DNA of 64,000 nucleotides from an uncultured Paracoccaceae bacterium (GCA_947489445.1 CANLDN010000002.1:255501-319500), one strand, 5' to 3'; positions 26,151 to 34,430 are shown, counted from the first letter of the stretch. The notes: generated by a model not told the origin, from the letters alone. Numbers and translations are program-made.

Positions 26151-27510
26151 ATGCTTTGACCTCGTCTGCCAGTCTTTCCCGCTCGATATCAATCTGTCTG
26201 CGCTTCGTAGCGCCGCTCTTTCTGTCGCGCTTAGACGACGGTGCGGCAACACCGAAGTACGCGGACGCATTTGAGAGATCGAAGGTCAAAAGGTCAGGAT
26301 CACCTAGCACCATGTGTTCTTGGGGACGGGAAGGTTTAACTCCAAGCGACGCTACGATCTGAGAGGCAACAGCCCGGGCAAGTGGAGGTGGAACAGCGTT
26401 TCCAATTTGTCTCGCTCCGTGCCATTTGGTGACGTTAAAGCGGAACCAGTCGGGAAAACCATGTAGTCGCGCCATTTCACGAACCGTAATACAACGGGAA
26501 TGCCGGTAATGCACCGGCCGGGGGCTAGTAAACGCGCCTCGCGCGCCATCTGTCCCGGCCCGAAGAGTGTTAGACACCCCATGCATAGGAAGACGAAAGA
26601 GGCGGCTGATCGGTTCGATGGTGCCCGGCTCGGTTTCGGTAAACCGGCGACGCGAAATGTCTGTGTGCTGCGTTCTCGCGCTAGATGTCAAAACAGACGG
26701 GTCCCACTCTCTCGGGTATCCATAATGCCATGAGCTGTTGCTCAAGCACCGAAGTTCGGACGCATAAGCAGATGGATCGCTGAACCTGGTCGTTGTCACC
26801 GCATCTGAGGACATAAGTGTAGCAAAGTCTTCGGCATCTGGAAGGTCACCGATCGCGTCGTGGGAGGTTGGCCCGATGGGAAGGGCAGGGAACTGCTGTT
26901 TCTTGCCCGCGATGTTGGTCCTGGCATCCGGATACTCGGGCAGCGGACGGCCTTTCTTAGCTCCCATTAGGAACAATCGTTCGCGCGACTGCGGCGTGCC
27001 ATAGTGACCAGCATTGAGCACCTTCCATGGAAGCTGGCAGGTATAGCCAGCAAGATCAAAGGCTTGTACCAGCTCTTCGAGAAAGCGTTTGTGCTTGCCA
27101 ACCGTCAATCCCTTCACATTCTCGAAAACGAACGTTTCAGCGTCCAATTCTCCCACGATCCGCACAAAATCCAGAACAAGCTGGTTTCGTGGGTCGTTGA
27201 GCACGCGGTGGCCAATTAGCGAAAAGCCCTGACAAGGCGCACCACCAAACACGCAATCGACCGGACGACTACCGATACCAGCCACTGCGCGGATTTTTCC
27301 TCCGGTTAAACCCTCAACTGACTGAGGTAAAACGGCCGTGTTTGGAAAGTTGAATTTGTGTGCCGCACAATGTACTGGATCGATCTCAACAGCGGCTTTG
27401 ACATCAAACCCAGCCTGCTCAAAGCCAAGGCTGAGTCCTCCAGCTCCAGCAAACAGATCGATACCGATTGGTCTCATAACACGCCTGACCCCGTCCAGTT
27501 CATCAAACAA
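26143..27510 (-). CDS. DNA (cytosine-5)-methyltransferase
   Basis: Up to 455 residues; a start at the ATG at 27477 (giving MRPIGIDLFAGAGG) is also plausible. C5-methylase motifs in order: I DLFAGAGGLSLGFEQAG, IV FGGAPCQGFSLIGHR with the catalytic Cys, VI FVFENVKGL, VIII, a target-recognition region (about residues 230-330), and IX/X ARQIGNAVPPPLARAVA. It would protect element DNA against the nuclease encoded next. The pair forms a type II R-M module that may stabilise the element. Confidence 0.93.
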   Translation of the reverse strand: MFDELDGVRRVMRPIGIDLFAGAGGLSLGFEQAGFDVKAAVEIDPVHCAAHKFNFPNTAVLPQSVEGLTGGKIRAVAGIGSRPVDCVFGGAPCQGFSLIGHRVLNDPRNQLVLDFVRIVGELDAETFVFENVKGLTVGKHKRFLEELVQAFDLAGYTCQLPWKVLNAGHYGTPQSRERLFLMGAKKGRPLPEYPDARTNIAGKKQQFPALPIGPTSHDAIGDLPDAEDFATLMSSDAVTTTRFSDPSAYASELRCLSNSSWHYGYPREWDPSVLTSSARTQHTDISRRRFTETEPGTIEPISRLFRLPMHGVSNTLRAGTDGARGAFTSPRPVHYRHSRCITVREMARLHGFPDWFRFNVTKWHGARQIGNAVPPPLARAVASQIVASLGVKPSRPQEHMVLGDPDLLTFDLSNASAYFGVAAPSSKRDRKSGATKRRQIDIERERLADEVKAYG

Positions 27511-27977
27511 TTGCCCTACAATAGGACACTCTATACACGATGTCGATCGCAGAATCCGAGATCACGCGACGAATGATATACTCGCAGCACTCCGCTCAAA
27601 AAATGGTGAAGCCTGTTCGTTCTTTGTTCTAGTTCATTTGGAGTTTCATTCAAGTCTGAATGCATCGCCACCGTCAGTGTTGGATAGTAGGCGCTCGGCC
27701 TGCCCCGAAACTTGAATGCGGTGTGAAGATATCGTGTCGGGCTTGCCGGATTGCGGCAGCGATCAATTCACCGCATTAGGCCAAGACGCGGACCGTCCAG
27801 CGCGCGTGTATGGCGTGCGTGGTCAGGTTTGCTGAGAACCATTTTCTTGATTGTCAGTCGGTAAAGGTTCCATGTTAGATCTTGAGAACGTGACAAAGCC
27901 AAGCGCACGGGATACTCTATCGAGAGGTGATGGCAATCTGTGTGGTTGAGGCTAGGATTCTAACAAGGGAAAGTGTG
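27511..27977. other. 467-bp stretch without a recognisable gene
   Basis: This lies between the divergent R-M pair and the borosin-like cassette. It must hold both promoters. I see no frame that resembles a known family and no repeat. The last 20 bases contain AAGGGAAAGTGTG, the ribosome site of the precursor gene. Confidence 0.5.
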
Positions 27978-28202
27978 ATGGAAAAACTGTTGTTGCTACT
28001 TCGTCAGTTGTCAGAAGATCATGTACTGCTAGAGAAATTTCGCGCTGACATGCCAGCTGTCTTGGCAGAGTATGATCTATCAACAGATGATGTGTTGTTG
28101 ATATTTAAGAACGACTCGCAATACTTGATCGAGCATTTTCCCGCAGATCATTTGGCGCTGTTTGCTGTCGTAACTTCCGAGACGGTTAAGGGCATCAAGT
28201 AG
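27978..28202 (+). CDS. Candidate split-borosin precursor peptide
   Basis: 74 residues from the ATG at 27978, with an AAGGGAAA ribosome site upstream. The first 55 residues follow the helical borosin-binding/clasp pattern: a hydrophobic start, QLSEDHVLLEKFRADMPAVL, then LSTDDVLLIFKND. The same register occurs in the C-terminal clasp of fungal OphMA and in the Shewanella SonA precursor, as I remember those sequences. The last 18 or so residues (HLALFAVVTSETVKGIK) would be the core, with hydrophobic Leu/Phe/Ala/Val sites for backbone N-methylation. The methyltransferase gene begins 1 bp after its stop. It could also be read as a Nif11- or LigA-like leader; the neighbour decides for borosin. Confidence 0.75.
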   Translation: MEKLLLLLRQLSEDHVLLEKFRADMPAVLAEYDLSTDDVLLIFKNDSQYLIEHFPADHLALFAVVTSETVKGIK

Positions 28203-28203
28203 A

Positions 28204-28974
28204 TTGAGTAAGGTCTATATTTTTGGATTGGGGTTGTCATATTATTCCGACCTAACTCAGCATATCGGTCCGGTCGTAAAAGATTCAGATATTGTTTTCA
28301 TTCTTGCGTCGGATGTAAGCACAGTAGCACATGTGAAGACTCTCAACGACAACGTCGTAAATCTGTTTCAGTTTTACGAGGATGGGAAATCAAGACTAGA
28401 TACTTATGATGAGATTGTTCGTGTCCTGATTGAGGGAGCCAAATCACACCATAAGGTTTCTGTCCTGGTTTACGGACATCCCACCTTATTCGTAAACCCA
28501 ATCCCTAGATTCATTGAGGAAGCGAAGTTTGAGGCCTTCAATGTAGAAATCGTTCCTGGGGCATCAGCGGAAGACTGGCTCTTCGCAGCACTTGGAATTG
28601 ATCCATCAAGTCATGGCTGGTTGTCCTTCGAAGCAACAAATTTTTTGCTCTACAACCGACGGGCTGATCCTTCGGCTTATCTCGTTTTGTGGCAGGCTGG
28701 TGCACTTGGGATTCTTGACTACCGATTTGAGGACAACGTTTCGTCTGATCTAATTTCGCTGCTTAAAGACAAACTCAATGACAGCTTTACGGATGATGCC
28801 TGTTGCGTTGCCTTTGAAGCTTCGCCATTCCTAGCTGTGGCGCACAGAATTGAAGAGTTTCAGTTGAGGGACATACAGTCCGTCAGTTTAACAAAACGTA
28901 CCACTATGCTGATCTGGCCACAGGAAGATCTTATTGCTGATCCCAAAATATTGACAGCGTTAGCTCGCCCCTGA
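28204..28974 (+). CDS. Borosin-type peptide backbone alpha-N-methyltransferase
   Basis: 256 residues from a TTG at 28204, the first in-frame start after the precursor stop. It has a tetrapyrrole-methylase fold: VYIFGLGLS at the SAM-binding N-terminus, YGHPTLFVNP (90-99) and PGASAEDWLFAALGIDPSS (118-136). The block GKSRLDTY (61-68) plus FEATNFLL and LVLWQAGALGI matches the OphMA family closely. Residues equivalent to OphMA Y66, R72 and Y76 are present (Y58, R64, Y68); the Y63 equivalent is F55. Unlike OphMA there is no fused precursor, so this is a split borosin. It would N-methylate amide nitrogens of the partner peptide with SAM. Confidence 0.85.
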   Translation: MSKVYIFGLGLSYYSDLTQHIGPVVKDSDIVFILASDVSTVAHVKTLNDNVVNLFQFYEDGKSRLDTYDEIVRVLIEGAKSHHKVSVLVYGHPTLFVNPIPRFIEEAKFEAFNVEIVPGASAEDWLFAALGIDPSSHGWLSFEATNFLLYNRRADPSAYLVLWQAGALGILDYRFEDNVSSDLISLLKDKLNDSFTDDACCVAFEASPFLAVAHRIEEFQLRDIQSVSLTKRTTMLIWPQEDLIADPKILTALARP

Positions 28975-29706
28975 TTCAGGTGGGCTTTGTTGCTTCAATA
29001 TGGTGAGAATCTTAACCATGTCGCCTTTATCGTACTTCTTATTGATACCCAATAGTAGCTGATAGCCGATGCGGAGGTAGTCTAGATAAGATAGGGCTAT
29101 TATGAAACAGTAAATTATGAATACGGCCAATGCCAATACAATTGAAAACAGGAATGAGAGCAGCATCTCTAGCTCATTGATAAATGGTAGTGACACAAGT
29201 GCGTTAAGCATGAGTACAATGCAGATACACGACATCAGAAATGAGATGCCAATGTATGGCGAGCTATATCCGTGGTAGTCGCTTAGAATATGTGAAACCT
29301 TCATCGATTTTGTTACGATAGAATCCTTATCGATGAGAAACTCAGCAGACGCTTCCTCAAAGAAGTACCCGTCAGAGAAAGTCCTAACTAGTCTAGAAAA
29401 AAACCAGCTAAGTGTCCCGGATTCAGTCCTGTTGAGCAATATAATATTCTCGACCATCCGATCTCCTGCCGCACCAAGTATTAGCCAGAACAAGTATGGC
29501 AATATTGAAGAAAGGGTGGCGACACTTAGAAAAATCAACGAGCCAAGAAGGACGACTGGTAAACCTGACAAGTCGGGTAGCTGATCAGTGTGAAAGCTCA
29601 AATGAAAACCGACAAGCAACAGTACGAATGATGCAATACCAGCCTTTGAGAGGAAGCGTGGGGATAGTGAATTCGCCGCTAGGCGCGAAACAATGTCGTC
29701 ACTCAT
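28960..29706 (-). CDS. Four-helix membrane protein of unknown function
   Basis: 248 residues from the ATG at 29706. There are two hydrophobic segments in the first third (ASFVLLLVGFHL; VVLLGSLIFLSVATLSSILPYLFWLIL), a soluble loop of about 75 residues, then two more (IGISFLMSCICIVLMLNAL; LLSFLFSIVLALAVFIIYCFIIAL). It is convergent with the methyltransferase gene and overlaps it by 15 bp. The base composition is AT-rich like the borosin pair, so they may have arrived together. No family recognised. Confidence 0.6.
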   Translation of the reverse strand: MSDDIVSRLAANSLSPRFLSKAGIASFVLLLVGFHLSFHTDQLPDLSGLPVVLLGSLIFLSVATLSSILPYLFWLILGAAGDRMVENIILLNRTESGTLSWFFSRLVRTFSDGYFFEEASAEFLIDKDSIVTKSMKVSHILSDYHGYSSPYIGISFLMSCICIVLMLNALVSLPFINELEMLLSFLFSIVLALAVFIIYCFIIALSYLDYLRIGYQLLLGINKKYDKGDMVKILTILKQQSPPESGAS

Positions 29707-29884
29707 TACGTACGCCCTTACAAAACTCGTTCTGCCTACCAAGGTTATCCAACCAGAAGGTAACTAGGATATCAACCTTCAACAATCGCGAGGACACCCA
29801 AATCAACATCGGCAATTTTTTGTCGTTAGAAGCGGGAGATGTACATTCTGGCCTTCGCTTCAGTCTGCAACAATGCCATAGAGA

Positions 29885-29910
29885 AGGGCCACTGCTTTTG
29901 CAGAGGCCCT
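29885..29910 (-). terminator. Possible terminator after the YjzC-like gene
   Basis: AGGGCC and GGCCCT enclose an inner TGC/GCA stem and a TTTT loop, giving a hairpin 6 bp beyond the stop of the minus-strand gene. The following T-run is weak (TTCTC), so termination strength is uncertain. Confidence 0.4.
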
Positions 29911-29916
29911 GTATAG

Positions 29917-30102
29917 CTACTTTTTGCGATGTTTTGTTGGATCAGATAAGCGGTACTTCTGTCCCTTAGTCTCAGGTGGCGGTAGCGGCTCGCCCCGCGT
30001 GACGGTCCGTTCAACACCTGTCCCTCCACCTCTTGGACCTGTAATTTCGTACTGGCCAGAACGAGGCGCTGTCTGACCGGGTTTGTAAAGTTTATCAGAC
30101 AT
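29917..30102 (-). CDS. Small YjzC-like protein
   Basis: 61 residues from the ATG at 30102, with a perfect AAGGAGGT ribosome site nine bases upstream. The pattern KLYKPGQTAPRSGQYEI...GGTGVERTVTRGEPLPPPETKGQKY resembles YjzC family peptides (KPG..AP.SG.Y..., GE.FPP, W/Y), although the usual cysteines are absent. Function unknown. It overlaps the upstream small HTH gene by 8 bp. Confidence 0.6.
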   Translation of the reverse strand: MSDKLYKPGQTAPRSGQYEITGPRGGGTGVERTVTRGEPLPPPETKGQKYRLSDPTKHRKK

Positions 30103-30298
30103 GCGAAGCACCTCCTTGATGAGACGAGGGGTCGGCTGCGGGCGGCACATGGCCAAAACGCCTTCCCTTTGCGATCTCACTGATACGCCCTTGATTTAAA
30201 TCGTAGTCAGCAGCTATCCGATGCTGAAAATCGCCCCGCAGAATGCGAGCCTTGATTGTCGACACATCGTCGAGTGTCAATTTAGTTATGGAAGCCAT
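30095..30298 (-). CDS. Small HTH DNA-binding protein
   Basis: 67 residues. Its core KARILRGDFQHRIAADYDLNQGRISEIAKGRRFGHV is a resolvase/homeodomain-like HTH of the kind found at the end of invertases and in NUMOD/HTH_7 proteins, here as a stand-alone domain. It may regulate the YjzC-like gene whose start lies inside its end, or be a remnant of a larger recombinase. Confidence 0.6.
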   Translation of the reverse strand: MASITKLTLDDVSTIKARILRGDFQHRIAADYDLNQGRISEIAKGRRFGHVPPAADPSSHQGGASHV

Positions 30299-30430
30299 AG
30301 GCTTTTCTCCTGGCGCAGGAAAGATATTGCCCTCAAACTCAATAGAAGCTAAGTCTCAATTGCTAAAGTGAGTGCTCTGAAGTTCAGGGCATTTCCGGTC
30401 GGGTGCGCTAAGCCCTAACGGAAACTGTGG

Positions 30431-30457
30431 AAAACGGATCTTTGCGGGTCCGTTTTT
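30431..30457 (-). terminator. Terminator downstream of higA
   Basis: AAAACGGA and TCCGTTTT form an 8-bp stem with a 10-base loop, with T-runs on both strands. It begins 3 bp past the higA stop. Confidence 0.75.
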
Positions 30458-30459
30458 TG

Positions 30460-31677
30460 CTATTGGGCTCCCTCCATCAAGAGTGGTCTAACCTGGTTTG
30501 ATCCCATGAATTTTGACAACAACCGATAGTTTTTTCGTTCGTGTCGGATGCGACCAGCCACGATGACGGGGCTCACCCCAACCGCTCTCGCCAATGATAC
30601 GACGTTCGCAACACTTGGAGCCGAACGCGCAGGGTGTGTAGTCCAATCAGCCTGCGGGATCAGCGCCTCTTGCGCCCATTCATCAGCTTCGCGCTCACGA
30701 TCATCATCTACTGCATGGTCACGATCACGTAGCTGCAAATCATCAATAAAGGCGTCAGCATCGACGCTGAAGTGTCGCCCCAAATGAGCAAGTTCATGAA
30801 GCAGGCAAAACCAAAAATTATCGATCCTGTCATACCGAAGCGTCATGCCAACCACAGGAACACCATCACAAGTTCTTAGTGCGGCTCCATCTAGGTAGGT
30901 TTTCGGCAAGTGGGCTGCTACTACCAACGCTATTCCGTACTGCGCCAGCTTTTCTTTCGCGAGTTTCGGCCCAGCCTCAAACTGGCTCAAACGGGCGATC
31001 TCTCGCAGCAGTTCAGGGGTAATCGAGCCATCTTGATATCTTCCTTCCAAACCCATTTGGCGGGCCTGACAAAGCACATGTAGACACCATGCTTGCAAAG
31101 CATGCACGTCAGTCTTTGCGTTTTCCCGGGCACCGCCCTGACGCAGCAAAGCTTGTGGCAAAGCATTTCTACCGCCAGCACATTGGATTAAGCCATGTAG
31201 TACTTCTTCCGCACGGTCCGCTGCATTTGTGGCCGATATCCAACCGCGTTTTGCGATCTCCCTGATTGGAAATTTATCCACGTCAATCAGCGGTTTTTCT
31301 GGCAGAGCCCTTCCCTCCTTGATTAGCAACTCCGCCGGAATGTGAAGGTGTTCATGCAAAGCACGGATCATCTTCAACGTAAGCGGTCTTTTTCCATTCA
31401 GAATTTCCGATACCTTAGGGCGGCTGCCAAGCACAGGAACCAGGTCACTTTGGCTCATTTCCAGCTGCTCCATCCTGAATTTTATGGCTTCAATAGGTGA
31501 GGGAACAGACATGGGAAATTCAGCGTCTTCATAAATTTCGACCAGAGCCGCTAAAACTTCCAGCTCATCTGTTTCAGCTTCCGAACGGCCTTCAATTTCC
31601 ATCAGAGCTTCAATACGGGCAAGCGCAGCATCATATTCGGGGGCGCTTTTAACAGGTCGTAATCTAACTGTTGTCAT
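30460..31677 (-). CDS. HigA-type antitoxin fused to an ImmA/IrrE metallopeptidase
   Basis: 405 residues. Residues 1-60 resemble the extended N-terminus of HigA, an XRE HTH spans about 62-112 (MSQSDLVPVLGSRPKVSEILNGKRPLTLKMIRAL), and the C-terminal half is an ImmA/IrrE peptidase with the zinc motif HELAH (294-298) and a downstream Glu-rich helix (DREREADEWAQEAL). Its start overlaps the higB stop by one base. The HTH part should neutralise and autoregulate; the protease part is unusual in an antitoxin and may cleave a regulator under stress (inference). Confidence 0.82.
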   Translation of the reverse strand: MTTVRLRPVKSAPEYDAALARIEALMEIEGRSEAETDELEVLAALVEIYEDAEFPMSVPSPIEAIKFRMEQLEMSQSDLVPVLGSRPKVSEILNGKRPLTLKMIRALHEHLHIPAELLIKEGRALPEKPLIDVDKFPIREIAKRGWISATNAADRAEEVLHGLIQCAGGRNALPQALLRQGGARENAKTDVHALQAWCLHVLCQARQMGLEGRYQDGSITPELLREIARLSQFEAGPKLAKEKLAQYGIALVVAAHLPKTYLDGAALRTCDGVPVVGMTLRYDRIDNFWFCLLHELAHLGRHFSVDADAFIDDLQLRDRDHAVDDDREREADEWAQEALIPQADWTTHPARSAPSVANVVSLARAVGVSPVIVAGRIRHERKNYRLLSKFMGSNQVRPLLMEGAQ

Positions 31678-31970
31678 TAAACTTCCTCCGCGTTGATCTT
31701 GTCGTACTCTTTGTGCGTTCCAACAAAGCGTATGAAACCAAGCTGCAATTCATAGTCAAACTTCACAATCAGACGGTACTTATTGCCGCATATGTTGAAC
31801 ACGACTCTACTTTTTTTAAGCAAGCTTGCGTTTCTGTAGTGAGCTTTGACGTTCGCATGATTCATCCATTTAGCTGCCTTCGCTTCCGCCCACCACATAG
31901 ATAACTGATCTTCCGAGTCAGGGAAGCGATCTGCAAAATCTCGGAGCAGCTTTCGCGAAATTATTCTCAT
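31677..31970 (-). CDS. HigB-type mRNA interferase toxin
   Basis: 97 residues. It starts MRIISRKLLRDFADRFPDSEDQL, then KAHYRNASLLKKSRVVFNICGNKYRLIVKFDYELQLGFIRFVGTHKEYDKI, the typical RelE/HigB fold with its C-terminal THKEYDKI. The HigB subgroup cleaves translated mRNA on the ribosome. Toxin first and antitoxin second is the HigBA order. The pair probably serves addiction or phage defence for element A. Confidence 0.88.
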   Translation of the reverse strand: MRIISRKLLRDFADRFPDSEDQLSMWWAEAKAAKWMNHANVKAHYRNASLLKKSRVVFNICGNKYRLIVKFDYELQLGFIRFVGTHKEYDKINAEEV

Positions 31971-31981
31971 GCTCTATAAGT

Positions 31982-32024
31982 GTTCCCTGTTGGTGTCAAT
32001 ATAAATCGTTCCCCGATAGGGAAC
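31982..32024. promoter_or_regulatory. Probable HigA operator/promoter region
   Basis: GTTCCC-CGATA-GGGAAC (32008-32024) is a near-perfect palindrome 37 bp before the higB start, and GTTCCCTG at 31982-31989 is a second half-site. The spacing fits an autoregulatory operator bound by the XRE part of the antitoxin. Confidence 0.6.
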
Positions 32025-32167
32025 TTACTAAAATTTTATCTCTTAGTGCAAGAGAATCCCCGTATCCTGTGGAGGAGCGAGGTCTCCTTACCGTAAATTG
32101 AAGTTCCTTAGTGTGTGCCGCGGTATGATCTATGACGGCGTAGGCGTTTCCGCTCACGCCGAGACGC

Positions 32168-33640
32168 TTAGGTGTGGCGGCTAGGTAGCCCGGTCTGGAA
32201 GCGAATCATGTCACCCAAGATTGGGAAGATGTCATTGTGCTTCGCCCCAAACCGCATGAAGCCACCTTGGAAGGAGCCGATGTCTCGATTTGCAGTACCT
32301 TCGCTAGATGGCAGCCAGGCGCTCAGCTCCTGGAGGTTTGCTCGCTCAATCTCCTCTGTGTCTAGTTCATAAAAACGCCAGATTGGATTTTCATGTGAGA
32401 AGTCGACACTCTCGATGGCATCAAGCAATGTCGAAAAAAGTTCTCTTCCGTCGTTGGGGCGTCGGTTGCTGAAATTCAAGTCGAACGTTAGCTTCGCCAA
32501 CGCTTTCAGAACCACAGGCTGGGCCGAGACGGTTTGCTCCTTCGCGCCATGCTCACCAAATCCACTGATTTCAGAAATTTTGTGCCAAAGCTGTTGGACA
32601 ACTTCCTGACGAGGCTCCACCACAGCCGGAGTTGCCCCCGAAGCATTCGATTTGTTCAAGAACGCCAATGATGTAACTGCCACTACATCCTTCATAGCGA
32701 TTTCGCCTGTGTCCTTTGACCAATCTTTTGAGTCTACATCACTAACCCGAATTAGACCGTCAGCGACGATGCTGGACTTAATGAATTGTGTCACCGGGTT
32801 AGAGCTATCAAACTGTAAAGCCATGCTGCTACTGACGCGTTTTCCCAGTTTGTTCAGGTCATGAAAGAGTTGACGTTCTTGAGCAACGTCAAGCCCAAGA
32901 TGAACTTCAACCGTAAGAGTCGCGTACGAGCGCGCCGCGTCAAATGCCTCATTCCAAACGATCATTTCTTCAGGCGTTACTTCTCGGCCCTTCTCCGGGA
33001 AGAGAACTGGTGCCTTAGCGGGGTATTTTCCAGACTGTCTAACGACTTGAAGGAAGGACATAACCATCTCAGCGGCTGCCCGTCGGTGCTGCCCATCGAC
33101 TACCCACAAGATGTGACGTTCAGACAAAAATACGCGAAAAGAAGCGGTCTCGCCGCGTTCCGTCTGCAAGCGCATTCCGCGAATGCCACCAGCCCCATTG
33201 CCCCCGTAGGGAATATTGCGAATGTTGCATACGATTGGTTGCAAAGAGAAATACGGTTGGTTTCCAAGCAGGTCCAACACCTCATCGAAGGATGGAGTAC
33301 CTTCTTTTTGCTGAATTTGGCGACGCATCAATGCTGCTGAAACAAGCCCTCGAAGCATGTATTTAGCTAAGTTCTTGGCGTGATTGTTGTCGAGCGGACG
33401 CTGTGCAACTGGACCTGACTCACGATCATTGGCGACGTCTGAAAGTTCATAGAACTGACGAAACGGCACCGACATTGAAAAAACGCGATGGCCGAGATTG
33501 TGTCCGATAAACACGTTGAATGGTGTCTCGTTAATGTCTCCCTCCGCAGAAAGAGCGTCGAGATCATCTAAGCCTTCACGTTCAGTGATTGGCTGCGGCA
33601 TGCCGTCTAGAGATGGGTGCATTTGAACTTCCTTTCGCAT
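32168..33640 (-). CDS. DGQHR domain (DndB-like) protein
   Basis: 490 residues (a start at the ATG at 33622 is also possible). The family hallmark DGQHRRAAA lies at 182-190, with RPLDNNHAKNLAKYML upstream and RQLFHDLNKLGKRVSSS downstream, as in DndB and other DGQHR proteins. DndB is the regulator or modulator of phosphorothioate DNA modification, but no dndA, C, D or E gene is present here. It therefore may act alone as a nucleotide-binding regulator or belong to a separate defence type. The promoter region contains an unusual inverted repeat. Confidence 0.82.
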   Translation of the reverse strand: MRKEVQMHPSLDGMPQPITEREGLDDLDALSAEGDINETPFNVFIGHNLGHRVFSMSVPFRQFYELSDVANDRESGPVAQRPLDNNHAKNLAKYMLRGLVSAALMRRQIQQKEGTPSFDEVLDLLGNQPYFSLQPIVCNIRNIPYGGNGAGGIRGMRLQTERGETASFRVFLSERHILWVVDGQHRRAAAEMVMSFLQVVRQSGKYPAKAPVLFPEKGREVTPEEMIVWNEAFDAARSYATLTVEVHLGLDVAQERQLFHDLNKLGKRVSSSMALQFDSSNPVTQFIKSSIVADGLIRVSDVDSKDWSKDTGEIAMKDVVAVTSLAFLNKSNASGATPAVVEPRQEVVQQLWHKISEISGFGEHGAKEQTVSAQPVVLKALAKLTFDLNFSNRRPNDGRELFSTLLDAIESVDFSHENPIWRFYELDTEEIERANLQELSAWLPSSEGTANRDIGSFQGGFMRFGAKHNDIFPILGDMIRFQTGLPSRHT

Positions 33641-33667
33641 TGTTGGTCCTGGAGCTAGTATATAAAA

Positions 33668-33720
33668 CGCCAGGAGTCAACAAAATATTTACCAGGCTAT
33701 ATAGTATTATCCTCCTGGCG
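33668..33720. promoter_or_regulatory. Inverted repeat upstream of the DGQHR gene
   Basis: CGCCAGGAG (33668-33676) and CTCCTGGCG (33712-33720) are perfect 9-bp arms around 35 AT-rich bases that include a further CCAGG; another CCAGGA follows at about 33736. It begins 28 bp before the start codon, which fits an operator with cooperative sites, possibly autoregulatory. Confidence 0.5.
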
Positions 33721-33800
33721 ACTAAATAATATCATCCAGGACTATTTTAGGCTCTGAAACTCGCATATGCCTTCGTTCGGTTTTTCCCGAACACTGTAAG

Positions 33801-34430
33801 TTAGGTCCCGGTTGACCTATGGACGGCAAGTGTGGCGAGCTCTACGTGCAACTTACGTAGTCTAATCGAGGAGGCGAGCTCCTGTGTATGCATAGTCAAT
33901 GCAGCATGCTCAATCTGATACCTGATAAACAGATGCTGTGGGTCAGACATCCAATCAGAGATAGCTTCTCCCCAAACTTCGTTATCAGTCTCTTTTGCCA
34001 TTTCATCAGCCTTGGCTTGTGCCTCTTCGATCAAAGGCCACACATCTTCGCCTACATGGTCGTAAACGTGATCCCTCAATTGCTCGAAGTTATGTTTGTA
34101 GCTCTGACCCGCAGCGACATCGAACGCGCTACACAGAGCATCTGACAGAAGCCATTGACGGCCCTCAACATCCCAAAACGCATCTTCTGGCCGTTCAAAC
34201 CGATAGGTCTCCGTCGCCAGTTTGATCGGTTTGGTCTCACCATGTTTCCAGTCCGGGTGCCCCTCATCCCACCGCAAGATGATCTTATCCTGAATGCTGA
34301 TCACATCGACGATATGGGTGGCATTGCGGAACTTCGAGGCCAGCTCCGCCGCAGCCTGATAGTCATTGACGTAGATCTTGCCGGTGTGTGTCCCGTCTCT
34401 GTTTCGAAATACAATCGATACATCTGCCAT
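33801..34430 (-). CDS. Hypothetical protein associated with the mobilization genes
   Basis: 209 residues, acidic, no membrane segments. Begins MADVSIVFRNRDGTHTGKIYVNDY and has a mixed alpha/beta N-terminus with a helical C-terminal half (WPLIEEAQAKADEMAKETDNEVWGEAISDW). It lies 14 bp after the relaxase stop on the same strand. I do not recognise a family. Confidence 0.65.
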   Translation of the reverse strand: MADVSIVFRNRDGTHTGKIYVNDYQAAAELASKFRNATHIVDVISIQDKIILRWDEGHPDWKHGETKPIKLATETYRFERPEDAFWDVEGRQWLLSDALCSAFDVAAGQSYKHNFEQLRDHVYDHVGEDVWPLIEEAQAKADEMAKETDNEVWGEAISDWMSDPQHLFIRYQIEHAALTMHTQELASSIRLRKLHVELATLAVHRSTGT

